Positions 46,580 to 59,304 are shown, numbered from the stretch's first letter. The stretch: DNA of 64,000 bases from Physcomitrium patens (GCF_000002425.4 NC_037265.1:9077238-9141237), one strand, 5' to 3'. Made by a program: numbers and translations. The notes: generated by a model not told the origin, from the letters alone.

Positions 46580-47131
46580 TTAGTATCGTTTGCATTTATA
46601 CCGGAGATGCTTTTTTTTATTATTCGGGTCCGCTCGTCTTTCACAACAGACTTCTTGCATCGCTGTCTTTTTCAATTGGTTCAACTTCCATCTCCTAAAG
46701 CAGGAGTGGCAGCCGAGTAGAAGTTGTTCCATTTTGCGATGCAATTGCTGCAGGCTCCATTGCTGATGCATGAGAGCGAGCCCCTCTCCAGCGTTACTAG
46801 TGATGAGAGCTGCTATCTTTAGGGTCGTTCTGTTCAAGGATGCGCAACAATCCACATTCTTGTCAGAGAATTCGCTGTCTCAGGATTCGGCTAATTCGTG
46901 AGAACATGCTGGGATTCCGCTCGTCTGGTCCTCATAGGTAGATCGCTTTTCAGTAGAAGATGTGTACGAGGTGTTCGATTTGTAGGGAATTGCTAGATTA
47001 CGTTCATAGTGCTCCGAAATGAATGTTGAGATAGACTTGTCAGTGAATCTTATCTCCGAACATGTTCTATGCAGACGTGAGAAGAAACTACACCTACGTT
47101 TCCCACAGCAGGATTCGAGACAGCACCTCAA
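46580..47131 (-). pseudogene. Unidentified 184-codon frame with one internal TGA
   Basis: On the - strand one frame runs from 47131 to 46580, broken only by TGA at 46882-46880. The first part is Cys/Ser/Arg-rich (CCLESCCGKRRCSFFSRLHR); the part after the stop contains NRTTLKIAALITSNAGEG and MHQQWSLQQLHRKMEQLLLG, then a basic end. It could be the 5' part of the unidentified gene to its left or an independent relic. The stop would arise from CGA by one C-to-T change. No family recognised. Confidence 0.3.
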
Positions 47132-47530
47132 CCATATGGTTCAAGTCAAGCACGAGTTTCAACTTCAACAGGACTTGTATTGTAAGTGATGCGTAGTTTA
47201 GATACAATAATGAGAAGATCAATAAAGTGCAAGGTAGATATTAAGCTCATGAGCACCAGATTTCTCAGGTAGCATTTGAGAAAGACGCCATAGCCGCCAA
47301 TGCTGGATGCAGGGTCACTGATGGTTTCAGTCCGAACTGGTCATACAGCAATGATTTAGATGACCGAGTTTGATTGGTAGGTGGTGTCATTTATGGTGGC
47401 TGGGGCTCTTGTGTGCGGACTCTGGGAGCCTTCAAAAATGTCATTGTAGGTTAGGCTCGTGCTCCTGTCTTGTCCATATCGGGTAGCCGCGGAGTAATCC
47501 AGTTGGTGATTCAAACTCCGAATCAGCACA
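47132..47530. other. Upstream region of the kinase gene
   Basis: No ORF. It should hold the promoter and 5' UTR of the + strand kinase gene starting at 47531. No clear TATA box was found. Confidence 0.4.
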
Positions 47531-49233
47531 ATGGGGTGCTTTTCATGTTGTTACTCTGTATCGAAGGGCGATAAATTTGAATCTTACAAGGGCCAGGAGC
47601 AGTTCAAGGTCTTATTCGACCAATGTTCGGCAAGTTCGCAGCCTGATTCCGGTCGTAGCAAGCTGAATGCACTTCAGCAGTTTGGAAGCGAGAATGATTT
47701 CGAGCAGAAGCCAGCAGCAGCAGCTGAGATGTTTACATTGGCGGAAATGATTCACGCAACTTCAAACTGGTCGCCGTCCCATAAAATAGGGCAAGGGGGT
47801 TTTGGTTTGGTGTATAAAGGCAGACTAAGGGATGGGAGGATGGTGGCCATCAAGCGCGGCAGGAAGGATCAGTTTGCACATCGGCTGTCGAGTGAGTTTC
47901 GCACGGAGGTTGAGATGTTGTCTCAGGTCTGTTTCTCCGAATCCCCTATTGAAAAAACCCATCTGCAAATTGTAAGATCACCTGAACCGTGGGTGTGTTT
48001 CGCTTTGAAAGTCAACCGTGGGCTGCAGATCGTGAACGTGTAATTTCGTGGAATACTTTGAATTCTCTGGAAGGTCTCCTGACATAACCTTTGACAATGG
48101 TCTGGGAATTCCCAAGTAAATCTTCTTCTGCTGCTGCAGCGTCTTTTTCCTTTTACGCTGCTCTATGTCCTCAATTCGAGTTTCTCATGATCTCAGGTGG
48201 ACCACTTAAACCTCGTGAAACTAATTGGCTATTTGGAAGAAGGACCCGAAAGTATTCTAGTCGTAGAGTACGTTCCGAATGGCACCCTTGGTTCTCACCT
48301 AGATGGCACTCACAAGAATACACTCGACATGAGCACTCGGTTGGATATTGCGATAGACATTGCACACGCACTGACATATCTCCATCTTTACGCTGATCGG
48401 CCAATTATACATAGGGATATCAAGTCGTCGAACATACTCATCACGGAAAAGTATCGAGCCAAGGTTGCCGATTTTGGATTCTCTCGGGTGGGACCGGCCA
48501 CTGAAGCTGGGGCTACACATGTCTCAACTCAAGTTAAAGGCACTGCAGGTCAGTGCCAGCTACGTTGCACACTTTCACTCCTATGACCATGCCGTGCTTG
48601 ATGTTTCTACTTTTACGGATGCTTCTCCTCCAAAATCATGTACTTCCCCTGATCATACACCCTGCTAACCTTCTCGTGCATATCAGCTTTTATGTTCACC
48701 GATGTTGATATCTCCACCACAAATCCAGGTGAAGAACATGGCGCTTCGTCTGAACATTGGTAGGCAATTCTCTGTTTGAATCGAGGCCTCGTGTGTGTTG
48801 CTCAAAATACTCAGTTTGAGTCTTGGCGAATGCAGGTTACTTGGATCCCGAATACCTGCACACATATCAGCTGCATACGAAAAGTGATGTTTATTCTTTC
48901 GGCATTTTGCTAGTTGAGATTTTCACTGGCAGACGACCAATTGAATTGAGAAGGCCGAGTGACGAACGTATTACTGTTAGATGGGCGTTCAAGAAATTCG
49001 TAGAAGGGAAGGTGGTTGACATTCTTGACCCTAAAATTGAGAAAACACCAGCTACATTGAGCATCATTGAACCCCTGGCTGAGCTCGCATTTGCCTGCTC
49101 GGCACCTACTAAGGCGGATCGACCGAGCATGAAGAAGGCAACTGAGGTTCTTTGGGACATTCGAAAAGATTATATGGTGGCACATCAACGTAGTCTAAAA
49201 GCCCAGCAGAATGATAATGAAAAAATGCGCTAG
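47531..49233 (+). CDS. CRCK: Calmodulin-binding receptor-like cytoplasmic kinase, 3 exons
   Basis: Exons 47531-47926, 48197-48548 and 48836-49233 join to 381 codons; both introns (270 and 287 bp) are GT-AG and keep phase. It is a Ser/Thr kinase: glycine loop GQGGFG at residues 87-92, Lys in VAIK at 108, HRDIKSSN at 204-211, DFGFSR at 224-229, activation-segment words THVSTQVKGTAGYLDPEY, and a C-lobe ending MKKATEVLWDIRKDY. These follow the plant CRCK (RLCK IV) family closely, including LVVEYVPNGTLGSHLDG. There is no signal peptide or membrane helix. MGCFSCC at the start would allow N-myristoylation at Gly2 and palmitoylation of Cys3, so membrane anchoring is likely. Family members bind calmodulin and act in stress and immune signalling; the calmodulin site here is inferred from family, not seen. 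All catalytic residues are present. The N-terminal extension before the kinase (about 66 residues) is short. Confidence 0.92.
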
Positions 49234-50863
49234 AATCACTGCAGCTGAAGCCGATCATTGTATGCATGGAGCATGAAATGAGCGTCCTAACAGAGGTTGA
49301 GCGATGACCGGCAGAAAGTATAAAGTATGGAATGCTTGAAACAACATGCCCCAACGATATCCTACAATTCAGAAAGGGAAGGAGGGAAAACAACCATTCT
49401 ATTCGGCTGAAACAATCCCCTCACCGCCCCCAACAGAATCGGATCCCAGGCGGGTTGAACGACAAATAAAAACCTTCGCGGGGCTCTGTCAGCTGCCTAG
49501 TCGGCTGATCAGTTTGGAACGTCACAGCAGCACATTGGAATAGCATTCTGGACCGTTTCCTGATAGGTCTACTTCGCTTCGGTTCCGTTTCGACTGCCGC
49601 ATTGAAGAAAAAATTGAGGCAACTGTCGGCTGCTCAATGTTTACAAATACGTACTGCCGCGCTTGATTCCCTACTGACGATTCAGTGTCTTTATAATTAT
49701 TTCCGAGACCCTAAATAAAAGTAGAAGTGGATGGTTCAACAACTCAAACCCACTTTGAAGGACATTTTTCGGTCGCGTAGATGAACCGTACGTAACATAA
49801 TTTATGAGCTGGAATGGATGTCTAAAACCAATAGGGACCACTGTATCAGTGCGCAGATCTTGTAGCACGTTATTTTAGGTTTGGAATTTACGTAGAAAGC
49901 TGAGTGTTTCTATTAAGTAGCAAATTTTCGCGCACTCAAGCCAATGGCAAAAATAATGATAAAAATCTCTCCGTTCCGTTTATATACATAACTCACCAAC
50001 GAAATGTAGTGAGCCTGCCATATCTCAGGTGGTGAGGCAATTGAGGGATGCTACAAGGTTTTGCGAAGGGTAAAATGGACATTAAAAGCCATTCTTTAAC
50101 TTTAAGCTGCTGCCTCATTCAAGTAGCTCATCTGCTCCTACACAGGACTCCATGTCCAGCATTTCCACAATGATGTTCACGTTTATGTGACTTTCGCATC
50201 GCTTCATTGTGAATCACGGACAAGAATGACGGTGACTGCAATGGTCATATGGATTTAGCGGAAAGAGGTGCAAACAGTCATTACCTCAGAAGCACGTCAA
50301 GATGTTTCTTTCCGCGGACGGGGCAACTTCCCGAAACACAAGGACATTTGGTGCCAACCATTCATATGAACCAGGGGCGCGCGTACAAATAAGCCAAATT
50401 CTGAATCATCTTTGTTATGATGTCGCCATTAATAACACTTATTTTGAGAGAGCTTAAAGACATAGAAATAGATCGCCTAGCTCCCAAAGTTCAGACAAAT
50501 TCTAGCTTGAAATGGCCTGTTCAAAACACTACCTTCCGGTTCTAATTGCCAGAGATTTACATATCAAAATAGCACCAAATGCTCAAAAACTGCAATATAA
50601 TTATGTAACTGCACAAATCACATGATAACTGCAAGATCATATCTACTACAGCTTGAATTGACTGGTTTTGAAGCTGTTACAACAATCTGAGGCTGTGATT
50701 AATGACATCAAGAGGTATGATGTCAAAGCGGCTTAAATAGCTGTATCCCCATTTAAGCAAGACGCAGATATACCTGAAGGGTAAAAACGAGGCCCCAACG
50801 TGGAACAAACAAATTGAGCATAGTTACTACTGCGTGCGGCAAAGGCCTTTCTCATAGATACGC
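49234..50863. other. Intergenic region between kinase and L18a 3' ends
   Basis: The two genes converge here, so their 3' UTRs and polyadenylation sites should lie at either side. No further gene, repeat or element was recognised. Confidence 0.5.
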
Positions 50864-52434
50864 CTACACAAAGGTGTTGGGCCTAGAAGCCTTGTATGTG
50901 GTCTTCAGACTCCTAGTTGGTGGACGGATCTTGCGGGTGGTCAAAGGGAACTTAATTTTGGAATTATGGAACTGCTTAGTGTTGACACGCTTGCAGAGGG
51001 AAACAGGAATGGTCCCAGTCTTGATGATCTGGATGCACGGAAAGCGTACTCTATGACGAGAAGCCATCTCGTCATACATCTGCTCAACTGCTCCATTTAA
51101 AGTGAGGTCACGGTACTCCTTGTACATGTTGTGGTAGCCAGTTCGACTCTGATAACGCACCCAGATACCATAATTCTTGATAGTGGTAGGGTACTTCTCA
51201 AAAATCTGAAACAACGATTGGGTCATTCAGTATCATGATTATCTGGCTCATTTCCTCTACATCCGTTTGTCGCTGAATGAGTCTCCCATAAAATATGCTA
51301 GTGATGATTTACAAAGTAGTGCTAATATTCATCTCGCGAAGGTGTAGATGGCATCCAAAACTACGAGTACAAGAACAAACCTACAGTATTACACACAAAG
51401 CGTCAAAACTACATGAAGCCGAGTACAAAGACTACAAAGTTAGTTTGCATTTTAGGGATGGAATACTAATCACCAATAAAATGTGTTAAAAGATTAAGCT
51501 CACATTCACTACGTTCCTATTTCTGTCCCTTACACTAGAACTCGACCTTCAATCACAATAGGACATCAAAGTAGCATGCGTGTGAATACCTCATTGATCG
51601 CGAGGAGTTGACCGTGGGCCTTCTTGACCTTCTGCAGCTTCCTGAGGAAATACCTGTAGAAGACATTCGAAAGACTTAGGCAATGAGCTCACGCACAGAA
51701 CCGATAATCGGATGAAGAAGATGCAAACCGCCATGTCGATGTATCAGTGTCCTCAATTCGGCAGTTAGGCGGCGCTAAAATGAATCAGACCAAGTATGTT
51801 AATTATTTAATTTTATATGAAAACAGTGCACCAATTCAACGACAATTCCCTTCATTGCAACCTAAAATCTCAACACCTAATTTCGTCGTCTTCAAGACAC
51901 AAAGAAGACACAGAGAAAGACATTACAATGTGCTCCTCAATGACTTTCAAGACTGAAGCAACACAACAGTACCAGAATTTAGACTTGGCGCGGACTTCAT
52001 TGGTCGCCCAAAGCTTCATGCGGTAAGCTTTAGGGGCCTCATTGGTTGCAGTTGGAAGGGCCCGCCCCACCACCTGGTATTGGTGAAACTGTTGACAAGG
52101 AATAATGAACCAAATCAGAACCAAAGAAGAAGGGGGGAAAAAAAAAGGACATTCAAAAACTCACGACCATTTTTCAATGACACCAAATCCTATTACAGAT
52201 GATCAGTAGAAAATGCGTGTTCGACAACAAGAACTGGATTCAAAGCTGCTTCGTAACGACGACTGCAGACGCAGATTCAACCTCAAAAACCAAACCCTAA
52301 GAAAAAATTATTTGGTTTCCGTTTTTTTCTTTTTTTGCTTTTTCTTTTCTTTTCAAATCGTCTTTGAATAAAACAAATTTTGAAAACGCCATAGAAAAGA
52401 GGAAAGAATCAGGATTACTAACCCGGAAACTCAT
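50864..52434 (-). CDS. RPL18A: 60S ribosomal protein eL20 (L18a), 4 exons
   Basis: On the - strand, exons 52434-52423, 52088-51973, 51653-51590 and 51205-50864 total 534 nt, giving 177 residues, about the usual plant length (178). Introns are GT-AG and phases agree (the Trp codon of FWY is split between exons 2 and 3). Words match plant L18a through the whole protein: [95 protein letters not shown] and [16 protein letters not shown]. The protein is a structural component of the large ribosomal subunit. The first exon codes only MSFR, as short as seen in some plant ribosomal-protein genes. The C-terminus (NTFV) departs slightly from the common NLFM. A telo-box lies upstream. No damage seen; it looks functional. 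Confidence 0.95.
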
Positions 52435-52623
52435 GGCTGACAGCTGAAAGTTTCCGGAACGCAACGACGACGAGAGCCCGATCCAGACGCGCGATTCAAA
52501 GGGGGTTTGATTTTACGAACCCCTCACGACTTTCAAGCAGTGGGTCCAAAATTTAGGGTTTACAAGCTGCGACCCCGTTCACACTAGATCCTCTTCGTTC
52601 TCATTCTGTAACAACTTTGAAGC
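52435..52623 (-). promoter_or_regulatory. L18a promoter and 5' UTR with telo-box
   Basis: AAACCCTAA on the - strand at 52561-52553, about 120 bp before the L18a ATG. Telo-boxes are a known hallmark of plant ribosomal-protein promoters. A second AAACCCTAA occurs on the + strand at 52292-52300 inside intron 1. The short distance to a possible + strand ATG at 52624 suggests a shared, divergent promoter. Confidence 0.6.
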
Positions 52624-53352
52624 ATGGTGAGCCCTAATCAGTATAAATTACCAGTTAGATATTTTTAAACATGCAATTTTTTTAACTCTTCAGCCTAGTT
52701 TTATTATCTCTGCATTGGGTTTTAATAGTTGGTATTTTAATCAATGTCCACTCCTGGCATTTATTGCATAATGCATGACAATGGTTAGAATAGTGGAAAT
52801 GTTTAATTTAACTTTAAATGTTACATCAGCTTTTGCAAGTGGGTTTTCATTTACTTGTGATATTACTGCAGTCTGTTTTCTTCCCCTTTTCCTTTTTCCA
52901 CAAATACTCAGGCTTAACTTTTACACTATTCATGCAACTTTATTGATACAATTAGTTTATGGCTCAGGAAATATCAACTTTTGATCTTCTGATAAAATAT
53001 CATAGCAAATACCTTACTTCACATGGCTATTTTCATGAATTCTTTTGTATGAATAAAATATTGATACAAGTCACAAATTGGCCTGAGGCTAAAATAAATT
53101 GATATCTTATTTGAAAAACAATGTACAAAGTTAAACGAAGTTTAGAATGTTGTATCCAGAATGGGAGGGATTAGTTGTGAATATAAGACAGAAAAACAGT
53201 TTTTTTTATTACTATTATTAATAAAATAGAATAAACTATAGTAACATACATCATATCCACTTCAGAAGATATCAAGATAAACATTTTTTAATTTACAGAA
53301 ATAAAATAAAACCATCAACATATATTTCAAAACTTTTTTTTTCTAATATACA

Positions 53353-53387
<35 letters not shown>

Positions 53388-54200
53388 ATGTATGTATGTA
53401 TATTATAAACTCATAAATAATTTTTATTCTATTTAAACACAATTTTATCTAAAAACAACAGATTATGAAAGTTAAATGCTTTAGTATGATGTGATTGTTG
53501 TGAGTTTTACAAAAAAAATAATTTGAAAATATTGAACATGTATGGAATTCACAATACATGTGGAATAAACATATAATCCTATAAATTTATAGTCATTTTA
53601 TGAGTATTTTCACAATCATTTACTGTAAAAGAGGAACATTAATAAGCAATACCAATTGTAATAATCTTTGTGTAAAAAGCAAATCATTTTTAGTAACCTT
53701 TCAAGAAATATAGAGTATTCGATTTCTTTCCTCAAATTATCAAAAAACACAACCCAAGGAATTTCAATGGCAAATGTGTGTGTTTGTGTGTACACTTTGA
53801 AATTCAAGCAAAAGTTACTAACCTTTTTAAAATAATAATAAATGCAGATTTCAGTTTTCTAAAAGATTAACAAAATGCATCCCTTTTTTATAAAAAAATA
53901 AGATAAATCATATGCGGAAAAATAATTTATGGTTGTGAAGATACCCATTCAGAGAAAGGTGCTAAAAAAAACATCTAAGGAAAGGTTTTTGTCATTTAAT
54001 TTTTTTAGGATCAACGAATAAAATTTAATGTTTTGCTAAGTTTGAATGCACAAAGGTTTTGTTTTATAAAATAATTAAATTGAATCATTATTCAGACTGT
54101 TAAGTGTTTGAAAAAGAAAAATATGTACAATGATCAAGTTTAAGAAGCTTGATAAGAACCAAGCTACATATGAAGTATTCCCCCAAAAAACAAATAAATC
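52624..54200. other. AT-rich intergenic DNA with TG/TATG microsatellite
   Basis: No convincing ORF. A microsatellite, (TG)n then (TATG)n, lies at 53353-53402. A + strand ATG at 52624-52626 is followed at once by GTGAGC, a good splice donor, but no later exon was recognised. Confidence 0.5.
53353..53402. repeat. (TG)n-(TATG)n compound microsatellite
   Basis: About nine TG units followed by about eight TATG units, nearly perfect. Confidence 0.95.
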
Positions 54201-55503
54201 AAACAAACAAACAAACAATTATACTTTAGTGGTCCTCTCACAAAGCTTGTTGTTTTTGTTTGTCTCCCATCAACAATCCACATCCATTGATACCATGAAT
54301 CATATCCAACAAAAACAAAAACACACACACACACACTTCAGCCCCATTCGAGCACAACCTTATTCAATCCCACCAAAATCCCCTTTCCTTTCCTAACCCA
54401 CAAAAGCCACAAAAGAGACTTTGCAACCATGCACAGAATGAATGAACAAATACGTGGGGGATCTTCCCTACACAGTCCAGCAGTGGGATGGCAACCTTTT
54501 CCCTATCAGCCCACATCACACACACACACACACACACACAATGGTTTGTGTTTCAGCAAACCCTAAAAACAGTCTGGTAGGAGATATTATTGCATCCAAG
54601 AGCCGTGTGTGCGCATGGGTTTTGGAATTGTGGGCAGCATGCTCGTCCAAAAGCAAAGAGGGAAGAGTGAGTGAGTGTGAGTGTGAGTGAGTACAAGAGT
54701 CACTTTTTATTCCTCATTGCCCATTTTCCATTTTGCCTCTTCCAATTGTGCAAAGTGTATGGTGTGTGTGTAACTGATGGTAGGCTAGCAAAAAAAGGTG
54801 GTGAGGTTAGTCTGGAAGCATGCCCTACCAACACATGACATGCAATGAGATGCAATGCCAGTGTTCACTCCTCTTGGCATGAGTCCAAGCCAGAAAGGGC
54901 AAGCAAAAAGGAAAGTATATATATTATTATTTTTTTCTTTTTTTGTGTGTAGCCCCACCATAGCCACTATGTGGTGGTTGCTGTCAGTTGCTTGTGCAAG
55001 GGCTTTCACACTCACAGAGACAGGCAAGCAAATACAGACAGACACACAGACACACTGCCTGACTGAGTGCTCATGACCATGATGGAGAGAGAGAGATAGA
55101 GAGGGGGAGAGAGAGGTTGTGGAAAAATGAAAAGGGAAAGCACATTGTGTGGTGCTTCTGGGAATGCATTCCCAATCTTGGTGAACACGAGGGTCATTGA
55201 CCAAAGTGGCAGGGGAGTAGACTGTGTTTGGATTGCAGTGCTAGATTCACGCACTCAAACCCAGCCCACACTCACAACCCATGTGTGTCCCCCCTCCCCC
55301 AAAAAAATCGAAAAAGAAATAGAACTAAAGGAAAACAATACAGATGTATCAATTGTTATATAAAAGTCAATCCATCCTTCCCGCAAGTCATGTTTCAGCA
55401 TCTTTTGCACTGTTCATTCAATTCTGTTGGGAGTTTCTTCATCCCTCCTTCAGGTTTTGTAATGGGGTACTATTTCTTTGAACTGCAAAGAGATGTATTG
55501 TGA
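54201..55503. other. Less AT-rich island rich in simple repeats, no gene assigned
   Basis: Contains (AC)n at 54320-54336 and 54516-54541, a GAGTGAGTGTGAGTG stretch near 54665-54690, and a GA-rich run at 55085-55116. Composition differs from the AT-rich flanks. Several short ORFs (for example 54785-55204 on the - strand) are driven by the repeats and show no domain. A perfect 16-bp palindrome lies at 55159-55174. Confidence 0.4.
54516..54541. repeat. (CA)n microsatellite
   Basis: Thirteen CA units without interruption. Confidence 0.95.
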
Positions 55504-57594
55504 GATACTGGGATTTTGTTGAATAAATTGACAAAGAAATCAGTACTAAGAAATAATACGTGGTAAAGTCTAATAAAAGATCGAAACTAAATTAAACTTA
55601 CCACTCAATCATTCAAACATAAAATAATATTTTTAGTAAAGCAAAAAGATTCTTGGTGAGTTTGAAACAAATGTTGGGATGGTATGTATATATATAGAAT
55701 TAAAAGCGGTTAGATGTCTTGTACCACAGTCAAAAGTAGTGTAATTCAAATTGATACTCTTGGAGTGTATCCTTTATTAAAACTTTTTACTTACTATTTT
55801 TCTTATTCACATGAATATTGACTGATAAAACTTTCTGAATGTTTACAAATATAATTAATATGATAATGGAAAATACAAAGTTATATGACAAACTGAACAT
55901 CTCACCATTTGGTAAATTGAGATAGTAGCAATGTGTTCAGGATCAACTTAAATGTCTTCTCAAAAATCCACTGATAAGCATTTAAATGATAATTTTAAAG
56001 TTCAGAAATTCATAATAATGTAAACAGCAATATTGGATTAATAATATTGTTATTATTGTCTACTGCTACAACTATTATTATAAAACCTCCAAAACTTAAT
56101 GACAGGTGAACAATGTTGATTATGAGCCATGCTGGCAGGAATATTATTTGAAGGATTTTTCTATCAATTCATGCTGTTAAAAAATAAGCGTTTGGATTCT
56201 AAAAATTGTATAAAAAGATTATGGCACAAGTTCAGAGGTAGAAAAAATGGTGAGATGGTTGCTTTTTTATTTGCCTGGCTTCACTGAGACGAAAAGTTTA
56301 CATCAGTCCCTAAGCTTGGTTCTTAACATGACTCATTTGGAATGTGGAAAGTTTAGGAAGAATTTGGCATAGCAAAGAACCGTTATTAATTGCAATATTT
56401 TTATGGGGGTATGAAATTAGTGTGGGTTTTGTATAAGTAGGACCACTTGTTGGGATATAGAGTTTGTCATATTTGATACATCATGGTATGTATATGTTAC
56501 ATGAAATTTAAAAACACGTCACAAATTGTAAAGAATTGAGTAGTTTAACATCCATTTAATATTCAACTTTGTTAAGTAATATGTGAGAATGGAAGAAAAA
56601 GAGAATCATAATAAACAATGGAAAAAAACAAACAAACAAACAAAAACAAAAACAAAAACTTGTGGTGAGGGTCTTTTCCTACTTCAATTTGAATTTTAGC
56701 TACATACATTTTATTTTGAATTTTAGCTACATACATTTCATTTTAACACACTTGGAAAGCATGGAGTGCTAATAAATGTAAGTAAAATAATAAATTAAGA
56801 GGTTTTTAAGCTGCTGATGGTCATCCTACAATGTTCAAATAATGATCTTATCATTGATTTTCATGATTCCAACTATTGTTTACTTGATACTGCAAAACAA
56901 TCTTTTCTGAGATATGCTCCAAAGTTAGAATATTTCCTTAAAATATATTATCATAGGAATCAAGCCACAGTTGATAAGACTCTACTTTCAAATGTTATGG
57001 AAAATCATGTGTAATTTTAAATTCTAGCTTTAGACTAATAAAGATTTGTTACATCAAAAAATAATACCTATAAATTGTAAAATAAGACTTTCCAAAACTT
57101 AACAAGTGATTGATGAATGATGGAACATAATGTGACATGCCTTTAAAACTAATTGCATACACACAATCTTAGCTAAGGAATGCAAAACTATAAAGTAGAC
57201 ACCAACTTACATTGACCATTAAACCAAATTCATTCAATTTGAATATTACAATATTTTTTGTGAAATATGAAAAATACAAAATTTAAAATTTTGTACATTG
57301 ATGTGTGAGTTGTTTCTTTGAACCATTCAAAAGGAATCATAGTAAATTATGTTTTTTTTGCATTAATATAAGTATTGCAATAAGTATGTAAAGAGAATTC
57401 AATATTTAACTCAACTTTTAATGATTCAAATATTTTAATCTTACTTCTAGTAAAGATTGATTAATTTAAAATTTATTACCATTAATCTTACATATATAAA
57501 TATTTTTATCCTCAATTATAATTTTACACAATAATTAAGAATCTAAATCACTCAAATATCTTAGGTTTGGAGCTTTTATTTATGACTAAGGATA
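55504..57594. other. AT-rich intergenic DNA, no gene
   Basis: Only short ORFs. An AAAC/AAAAAC run lies at about 56624-56659. A 26-bp unit (TTTTGAATTTTAGCTACATA and following bases) occurs twice in tandem at about 56685-56743. Nothing else recognised. Confidence 0.5.
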
Positions 57595-58135
57595 TATCAT
57601 AGATACACATATTTATTCCAATAATTACCTATATGATTAAATAGAAGTAGATAAAAATAAATTAATTTCATATTATCTTTTAGAAAAGCTTCTTAAAAGC
57701 ATCATAGATATTACTTTCACTTTATATGTGTTTGTAGTTAATTAATAGGCTAGAAACTTGATTTACAAATTAGCCATATGATACATGTATTAGTAGCTTA
57801 TAGAATAGGTTAACTATGTGGCACACATATAGATAACATGTCTTGCAAGTTAAAACATGGGTCCAACAAATTCAATACTTGTTGGAGGTCCTATATAATA
57901 TTGTCATATAGCTCCTCATCAAAAAATATATATGGAGGCAAGAGTGAAGCCTTCTTCACTCTTAAGGACACCTTTCTAATCTTTTTGTCTTTGGCAATAG
58001 CCATTCTAATTCAATATATTATCATCTTTGAGTAATTTTCTAATCTTTTTAAGTAATATAAGAGTGCATTGAGATTTTTTTTGTTTTTTTATTTTTATTT
58101 TTATTTTTATTTTTTTGATATTTATGTCTTAGATA
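57595..58135 (+). repeat. Element D4 5' LTR
   Basis: Begins TATCATAGATACACATA (TGT decayed to TAT) and contains GTGAAGCCTTCTTCACTC and GCAATAGCCATTCTA as in D1, with insertions of (TTTTTA)n near 58085-58118. It is followed by GTTTGACAAGAGTGC. Confidence 0.75.
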
Positions 58136-58369
58136 GTTTGACAAGAGTGCTAACTCATTTTTCTTGTCTTGTTTAGAAGTGAGTGGATTACTCTACTTTT
58201 ATTGTTGTATTTTAAAGATTATGGATTATCTAACTTTAAACAAATTGTTTAATTTTTTAATATTGATTTTTTCTTTAAAGAGAGCGTATTATTCTTCTTT
58301 GTAGAAGTTTTTATTTGATATTAGAGGTTTCAGATTATCTTCCTCTAATTTAACTTATGGATTTATTTA

Positions 58370-59300
58370 GTTATTTGAAATAGAAGAAAAAATCATAGAT
58401 GCTACACTTGATAGAAGTGACAATAGATTTGCAACTATTGCAAATCTTCACAAATTTGTCAATACTCTTAAGATGAAAATTTCACACATCATCAATATTA
58501 ACTACAAAAATACTAATCCTATACATATGGAAGAAGTTTAAAATCTATATTAAGAAGCTATGCAATTGAAAGAAACAAGTAGATTGACTTTACGACCAAA
58601 TCTAAGAAGTTTGATGGAATAAGATCAAAACTTCAAAGATTTATGTAACAAATCAAGTTCTATTTAAGGTTGCATCTCTTCCAATACCATGATGGATTTA
58701 CTCAAGCTAGATTTATAAGTGTACTTCTATCTGAAAGTACTTTTTCTTGGTTTGTACCTTTGTTGGAAAAGAATTCATAATTCTTTAAGAATTTGAATTC
58801 ATTCCTACAAGTATTTACAACCACATTAAAAAAAAATGATCAAAAAAGAGTAAAATAGACTAAGCTCTTATCTTTATGACAAAAATCATGGTCAACCATC
58901 ATATGCTGCTGAATTCCAAAACATTGCTTGCGACGTAGACTAAAATGACAAAGCCTTTATCAATCAATTTCAATATAGGTTGAAAGATAACATCAAAGGT
59001 TTTTTATTGATAATGTCAAGAGCAAAATCTTTGAAACGATTTATTGCTAAAGCCATTAAATGTAACACTTGATTATTTAAAATGTGTCAAGAATAAAGAC
59101 TGAATTAGAAAGAAAGAATATGATTTTAATTCCTTATGGAGCAAAAAAATACTTGTCTTCATTAAAAGAGTTTGTACTTATATTATAGAAAAGTTAAGCA
59201 TACTATTTAATATTATCCACAAAAATAACACAATCACAAAATCAAGAGAAAAATTTCCAAAAAAGATAATGTATTGAAAAATAAGTTTTTTTAGCTTCAA
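58370..59300 (+). pseudogene. Element D4 gag, variant N-terminus, decayed
   Basis: Near 58390 it reads EEKIIDATLDRSDNRFATIA and matches the N-terminus of D5, not D1. Later words (GIRSKLQRF, ARFISVLLSESTFSWFVPLL) align with the D1 capsid region, and a degraded zinc knuckle follows near 59165-59210 (VLILLY with KVKHTI). Stops occur about every 15-25 codons. Confidence 0.65.
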
Positions 59301-59304
59301 TAAG

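Noticed and set aside
46880-46882. TGA as selenocysteine or programmed readthrough
   Set aside because: No supporting structure or family; land plants generally lack selenocysteine insertion. A nonsense change is simpler.
54785-55254. Two overlapping - strand ORFs
   Set aside because: Their residues come from CA and CTCT repeats; no domain or splice context.
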